Source of the DNA: Plotosus lineatus
Lineage: Eukaryota; Chordata; Actinopteri; Siluriformes; Plotosidae
Direction: 5' to 3'
Length of the DNA: 64,000 nucleotides
Assembly: GCA_024760905.1 (NCBI GenBank)
Contig: CM045746.1
Location: 14,590,466 to 14,654,465, forward strand
Positions 51,701-58,426 of this stretch are shown in pieces. The notes below the pieces were generated by a model that made no database searches, was not told the origin of the DNA, and saw only the letters and a list, made by a program, of their open reading frames with translations. Every line of letters starts with the position of its first letter. Position 1 is the stretch's first letter. Position numbers and translations under genes: made by a program.

Positions 51701-52212
51701 TGTCGTTTGTTGATTGTTAACGCTGTTTGGATCACGTTGAAAAAGCATAACATGTCATATTGTCTGGGAGCGATATATCAATGCAGGTTTTAATATTTTG
51801 TGGTTTATTTACGGACGAGCACAAATTGCATGTATTAGAAACTGACTGAAAAAAAGGCTCGACCAAAATACAGTGGACAGTGAGTGTGCAGGTTTAGTTT
51901 TAAGGCGCCACATGTTGGTCCTCTAAATTCTGGTGTGGCCTGCTATCAGCGTGGGATTTTCTGGAATAACAAAAGGCAAATGCAAAAATAAATAACACAG
52001 GATAAAAATGTGACACCCCCCTCCTGTTCATACGCATCATGTACATGGTAATTTCATGGTAATTTTGTAGTAATTTCATGTCATCTCACCTAAATGGGAA
52101 AAGTATGACGTCATTGCAACTGTGAAATACAATACATCTTTGAGTTGTATGGGAAAGTTAATGTGATTATCAACTATTTTGGGGGATATTTGAGCACGTT
52201 GAAATTCACACA

Positions 52213-52257
<45 letters not shown>

Positions 52258-53159
52258 CAGTGTGCAGTCTTCAAATTATTTCAGATGAATCAGTAATGTA
52301 ATAGCAACAACTCACAGTTGCAAGACCCAACCTTTATTTCTGGCCCAGCATTTTGTGCAGCTCTAGACCAGCCAAAATATAATTATACACTCCCATGGAA
52401 GGAACTCAAAGTTTGTGGGCTGTCAAATGTCAGGGCAGGTGCCACATGCTGCTAACTGAAACTTGCTTTTCCTTGCAGTAATACAAATATGGCAGCATCG
52501 TTGCAAGCTTGAATCTGATCAGTGTGTACACTGTTATATTTGTGTGTGTGTGTTGTCTTATGTTTGTGTCACGTTATGATTGATTGTGCATATAAATCAA
52601 ATGATGGAATGCGCGTATGTTATTGATACAGATGTGACCATTTGGAGAGAGAGAGAGAGAGACTGATGAGGGAATGACTGGTAAAATGTCTACTGTAGCT
52701 ATAACATAATATAGGAGAGAACCTCGCACCTTGGATATTTATCAACGTTAAATCAAATTAAAAATCATTGAAATGTATAATGTATCACACATCACTCTTA
52801 TATCGAGGACAATCATGGTCTACTGGCTAGAGAAGGCGGTTTGGGACAACTGTTGCTGGTTTGATTTTCAAACCAGCAGGAACAATGTGTGGTTGTGGGT
52901 TGAGAACCTCGACACCTAACCCCCAACTGCTCTCAGGGCACAATGTGGTTGCCCACTGTCCCATGTTCTCACTTTAAATAGGTCATGTGCTCACTTTAAA
53001 TAGGTTAAAGTGCAGAACCATATTTCCTTTTATAAAAGTAAGGGGTCATTCAACATTTTCCTAAGTGTACAAAACGTACGCTAAGGGGGAGGGGGTAAGA
53101 TGTCTGTGAACGCTTTTTAATATTATAAAAATGTCGATCAACAAGAATACATGTGCTCG

Positions 53160-53223
<64 letters not shown>

Positions 53224-56200
53224 TTGTGCGTGTATGTTTGAAACTCTCAATGCACGATTTGCCAACTACCTGCGGTGTTGCATATCTGCAAAGTCTGCAA
53301 TGAATACTACCCAACCCGGTATCAGCTGCTGAAACATCAGAAGGCAGCTGATCAAGGGCGTAGGCTGGGGGGGGTTGCACAGGGTGCACATGCACCCCCC
53401 CACAGCAGGAGTTGAGTTCTGCCGGACAAGAAACGGTCAGGAAGTAACTCGAAAGTTAACGTGTAATGGGCACTGCGCATGTGCACGCCCGAGCTGACCA
53501 ATCAACAAACATAATATTATCACTCAGCAATAATAGCTGAACTCTGTCAATCAAACAAAGTGCGAGTGTGAGAATAAAGCACAGTTTGTTAGTCCCGCCT
53601 CCGGCTCCTGCACATGTGTCAGAACACAAACATTGACTCACAGAGAATGAATGGATAAAATAATCATAAGCCATCCAGCCTGGATCTGCAGCCTAATGCT
53701 CAGTACTTTTATAAAATTAATAGTATGTCTTTGTGCTATAAATATGTATTAATATTTGTTTGTGCCTTTGAATAGATAAATAACTTTATCTCAATTTGTA
53801 AATGTATTTATCACATGTACTTGCAGATGTAGTTTGAAATATATTTGAGAATGTTTTTGGTTGAACTATAATATTTGATTCGTCTTCTGAGAGTAATAGA
53901 TGAATTGTCTTCTGCTGAAAAACTGCGTGTTGTTGGCATTCCATGTTCCATGTTGTTTATATCATATGCTGTGATATGCATGCACTATATTTTATGTGGC
54001 ACTTTACATCAATTCAGTGACGCCACGGTAACTTTGTAGAGGCGGGCACTGAGCAATGGCGGCTTTCGGGTCGATAACTTGTACGACAAGCACATAAAAC
54101 AAAACCGCTGTGTGTGCAATGGTTTATTTATGATCTAAAATTTAAGCCACAATCGCTTCAATAAACTATACTTAAGCTACCCACAACTTATTTAGTCGAC
54201 GTTTCATTTCCCCTTTCAGGCTTAGGCTCAGATCAACCAAGATTTGCATATACAGGGATATACTGTATATGAAATATACAGGGATCCCTCGCTACGTCGC
54301 GCTTCAATTCATGCGGCTTCAGTGCATCGCGGTTTCTTTATTTAAAATATTCATCAAATTAAAAAAGAAGGAGATTAAGGAGAAATAGAGGAAAAAGTTC
54401 AGGAAAATGCGACAAAAACAAGGTCAATTATGCAAAAAAAAAAAAAAAAAACCTAAATCGACAAAACAACCCAAAACCTCCCATCAAAATTAGTTACATT
54501 GTAGGGAGGTGCGCATCTGAGTGTGCGTCTGTGTATGTGTGTATTTGTATTTTATTTACATTTTATGCACTATTTTTGAACGTTTATTTGTTATGATGAC
54601 ATTTTATAGCATTGAATATGTATTTTTTGATATTATATACATGTACGTATACGTCAGTCTGGGGTTGGGGGGATGTGTGTGTGTGTGGGGGGGGGGGGGG
54701 GTGATCCTACTTCGTGGATTTCTATGGTTGCATGGGGATCTTGGTCCCAATTAACCACGGAAAGAGAGTATTATGATAATTGATGGTACATCAATCAAAC
54801 TGTATTATGATAATAGAACTAATACATTATAGATAATAAATGCTTATTCAGACATTACGAATGGTTATTAGCGGACACTTCACACAAAATTAATGCAAGT
54901 GCATACCAACCCTGCAACATCAGTGCTATTGTATATAATATAGATATGAATCTAATAACTTGATGTTTGAGTGTATGGGGAGAATATTTTTATGTCATGA
55001 AGTAATGCTAAACAATCAGATGCTGCACATTGAAACGGGGTAAATGTTCATGCAATGTTTGTTGTAAATCAGTGAATTACAGAAAGTGAAAACTGAAGGA
55101 CATTAAATTTTGTAAGATATTGTACTTTAAACTGTTTGAGGCAGTGGTGGTCTAGTGGTATAGGGCGCTGGATCGCTGATCCAAAGTTTGGGGGTTCGAG
55201 TCCCACTCTCCACAAGCTTGTCACTGTCCCCACCAGTGCAGCTAACTGGGTTGACAGAAAGGGCATCCGATGTAAAAAACCTCTGCCAAATCAAACGTGC
55301 GAATCAGATGATTCACTGTGGCGACTCCCGAGTAAAAGGGAAAAAGCCGAAAGGAAGATAGACATTGTACTTTAAACTGTTCATACATGCATTGCTAAAA
55401 ATAGAATTTTGCGCCCTTGAACCTCCATGGGAATTCTGTCCCTCAATCCCAATACCACCGGCCTTGGCAGAGCCCTTTTGGGGCTCCCTCTTTTTTTCCT
55501 TCCACCTGTTCTCATGCCTGATAACAATTACTGCCACTGTGATAGAGTTGGAACAAAACTTTTTAACCCCCCCCCCCACACACACACACACACACACACA
55601 CTCATATCTCATTCCTGCCCTCCGTTACATGCAACACTAGCAGCCTCTTTTTGAACTGTAGCGCATGCGTATATGGTTGCGGTCTAACACACTCTGAGGG
55701 AAAGCACTATCCACCTGCTCGTACGAATGAGCCCACAGATGCTCATGATTGGCTGGTGATCGCTGTGAGTGACAGGGAAGTTAGCGTATGCCATCCCTCA
55801 CCCCCTTGAGAGCTCAGCCAATTAGCTTCCATAGACTCCCTGTTTATGTTTATGATGGCTGTTGCATTAATCCGGACTTGAGATCTCCTACTTAATAGTC
55901 ATGCACCTTCTCGATGGAAGCCCCATCATTCAAGTCAATTTGTTGATGAGATAAATTATTGTTATTATTATTATTATTATTATTTGTCAGTTTAGTCTTT
56001 TTACAAAGTTCTCATCCATGTTTTCTATCTTTTCAGGCCAACGGTTCCGTTACACATATTATGATGAAAATCAGGGTGAAATCTATAGATCCATTGAACA
56101 TCTGGACAAGATGGTAAACCTTTTTTTTTTTAATTTTCTACATTGTATTAAGATAGTATTTTGGACTTCACGCTAAGCTAATTGGAGTTTTGATAATTAT

Positions 56201-58380
56201 TAGGAATTCATTGTGTTTGAGCTACAGAAGTGTAAAAATCCACAAGTTTATGATGTTTAAATGCAGGAGTAAAGTTTGCCTTTGGAAATTTTTGAAGCTT
56301 CTCACAAAAATACTGATTATATCATTTTTTCTCTTCCTTTAGGGTATGGGAATTATAGAACAGCTGGACCCGGTCTCCTTCAGTAACTACTTGAGGAAAT
56401 ATCACAATACTATTTGTGGTCGCCACCCCATTGGAGTTCTATTAAATGTAAGTTATTTCTTCATCCATAACAGTATCAGGAACAAATATATGAAGTGGGT
56501 TTGCGACTGATTTTATGAGTCTAGCGTACCATACACAATGTGACTTCAGTGTTAACATCAAGTGTGATTATTATCAGACTTGTGTATATGTTTTAGTGTG
56601 AAATGTTTTTACACCCCATATCCCATTAAAATGATTTTAAAGTATTTGTGATGTGAGATAAACATAAATGAATTATAAAAAGAGACAAAGATGAACTATT
56701 TCAGAATTTTTTCCAGATCTGTAAATTCGTGTGTGTGTATGTATATACACACACACTAGTCCTTCTCAAAAAATTAGCATATTGTGATACAGTGCCACAG
56801 GCTGATTGCCTCCATGCCACGCCGCATTGAAGCAGTCATTTCTGCAAAAGGATTCCCGACCAAGTATTGCGTGCATAACTGAACATAATTATTTGAAGGT
56901 TGACTTTTTTTGTATTAAAAACACTTTTTTATTGGTCGGATTAAATATGCTAATTTTTTGAGATGGGTATTTTTGGTTTTTCTTTACTTTTTTTGCCAAA
57001 ATTATCAATATTAAAACAATAAAAGGCTTGAACTACTTCAGTTGTGTGTAATGAATCTAAAATATATGAAAGTCTAATGATCATCAATACATTACGTAAA
57101 ATAATGACTTTATCACAATCTTCTTCTTCTTCTTCTTTTACTTTCGGCTGCTCCCTTCAGGGGTCGCCACAGCAAATCATCCACCTCCATCTCACCCTGT
57201 CCTCTGCATCTTCTTTTCTGACTCCAACGACCTTCATGTCTTCTGCCAATATACTCACTATCCCTCCTCTGTACATGTCCAAACCATCTCAATCTAGCCT
57301 CTCTGACTTTGTCTCCAAAACATCTTACATGTGCTGTCCCTCTGATATACTCATTTCTGATCCTATCCATCCTCGTTACTCCCAGAGAGAACCTCAACAT
57401 TTTCATCTCTGCTACCTCCAGCTCTGCCTCCTGCCTTTTCCTCAGCGCCACTGTTTCTAAACCATACAACATCGCTGGCCTCACCACCGTCTTGTACACT
57501 TTTCCCATCATTCTTGCTGACACTCTCCTATCGCACATCACACCGGACACTTTTCTCCAACCATTCCAGCCTGCCTGCACACGCTTCTTCACCTCTTTTC
57601 CACACTCTCCATTGCTCTGGATTGTTGAGCCTAAGTACTTAAAATCCTCCACCTTCGTTATCTCTGCTCCCTGTAACATCACCGTTCCTCCTGGGTCCTT
57701 CTCATTCACACACATGTATTCTGATTTTCTGAGGCTAACCTTCATTCCCCTCCTTTCCAGGGCATACCTCCACCTCTCTACATTTTCCTGCACTTGTTTT
57801 CTGCTCTCACTACAGATCACAATGTCATCTGCAAACATCATAGTCCATGGAGATTCTTGTCTCACCTCGTCTGTCAGCCTGTCCATCACCATAGCAAACA
57901 AGAAGGGGCTCAGAGCTGACCCTTGATGCAGTCCCACCTCCACCTTGAACTCTTCTGTCACACCAACAGCACACCTCACCACTGTCTTACATCTCTCATA
58001 CATGTCCTGCACCACTCTAACATATTTCTCTGCCACTCCAGACTTCCTCATGCAATACCACAGTTCTTCTCTTGGCACCCTGTCATATGCTTTTTCCAGA
58101 TCCACAAAGGCACAATGTAGCTCCCTCTGACCTTCTTTGTACTTCTCTATTAACATCCTCAAAGCAAACATTGCATCTGTGGTGCTCTTTCTTGGCATGA
58201 AACCAAACTGTTGTTCACAAATGCTGACCTCTGCCCTAAGTCTAGCTTCCACTATTCTTTCCCATAACTTCATCGTATGGCTCATCAACTTTACGTATGG
58301 CTCATCAACTTTAATGAACTTTATCACAATATGCTAATTTTTTTGAGAAGGACTTGTGTGTGTGTGTGTGTGTATGTATA

Positions 58381-58426
<46 letters not shown>

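Noticed and set aside
53271..53350. C2H2 zinc-finger gene
   Set aside because: Only one half-finger-like motif in a short frame, with no flanking fingers or splice context.
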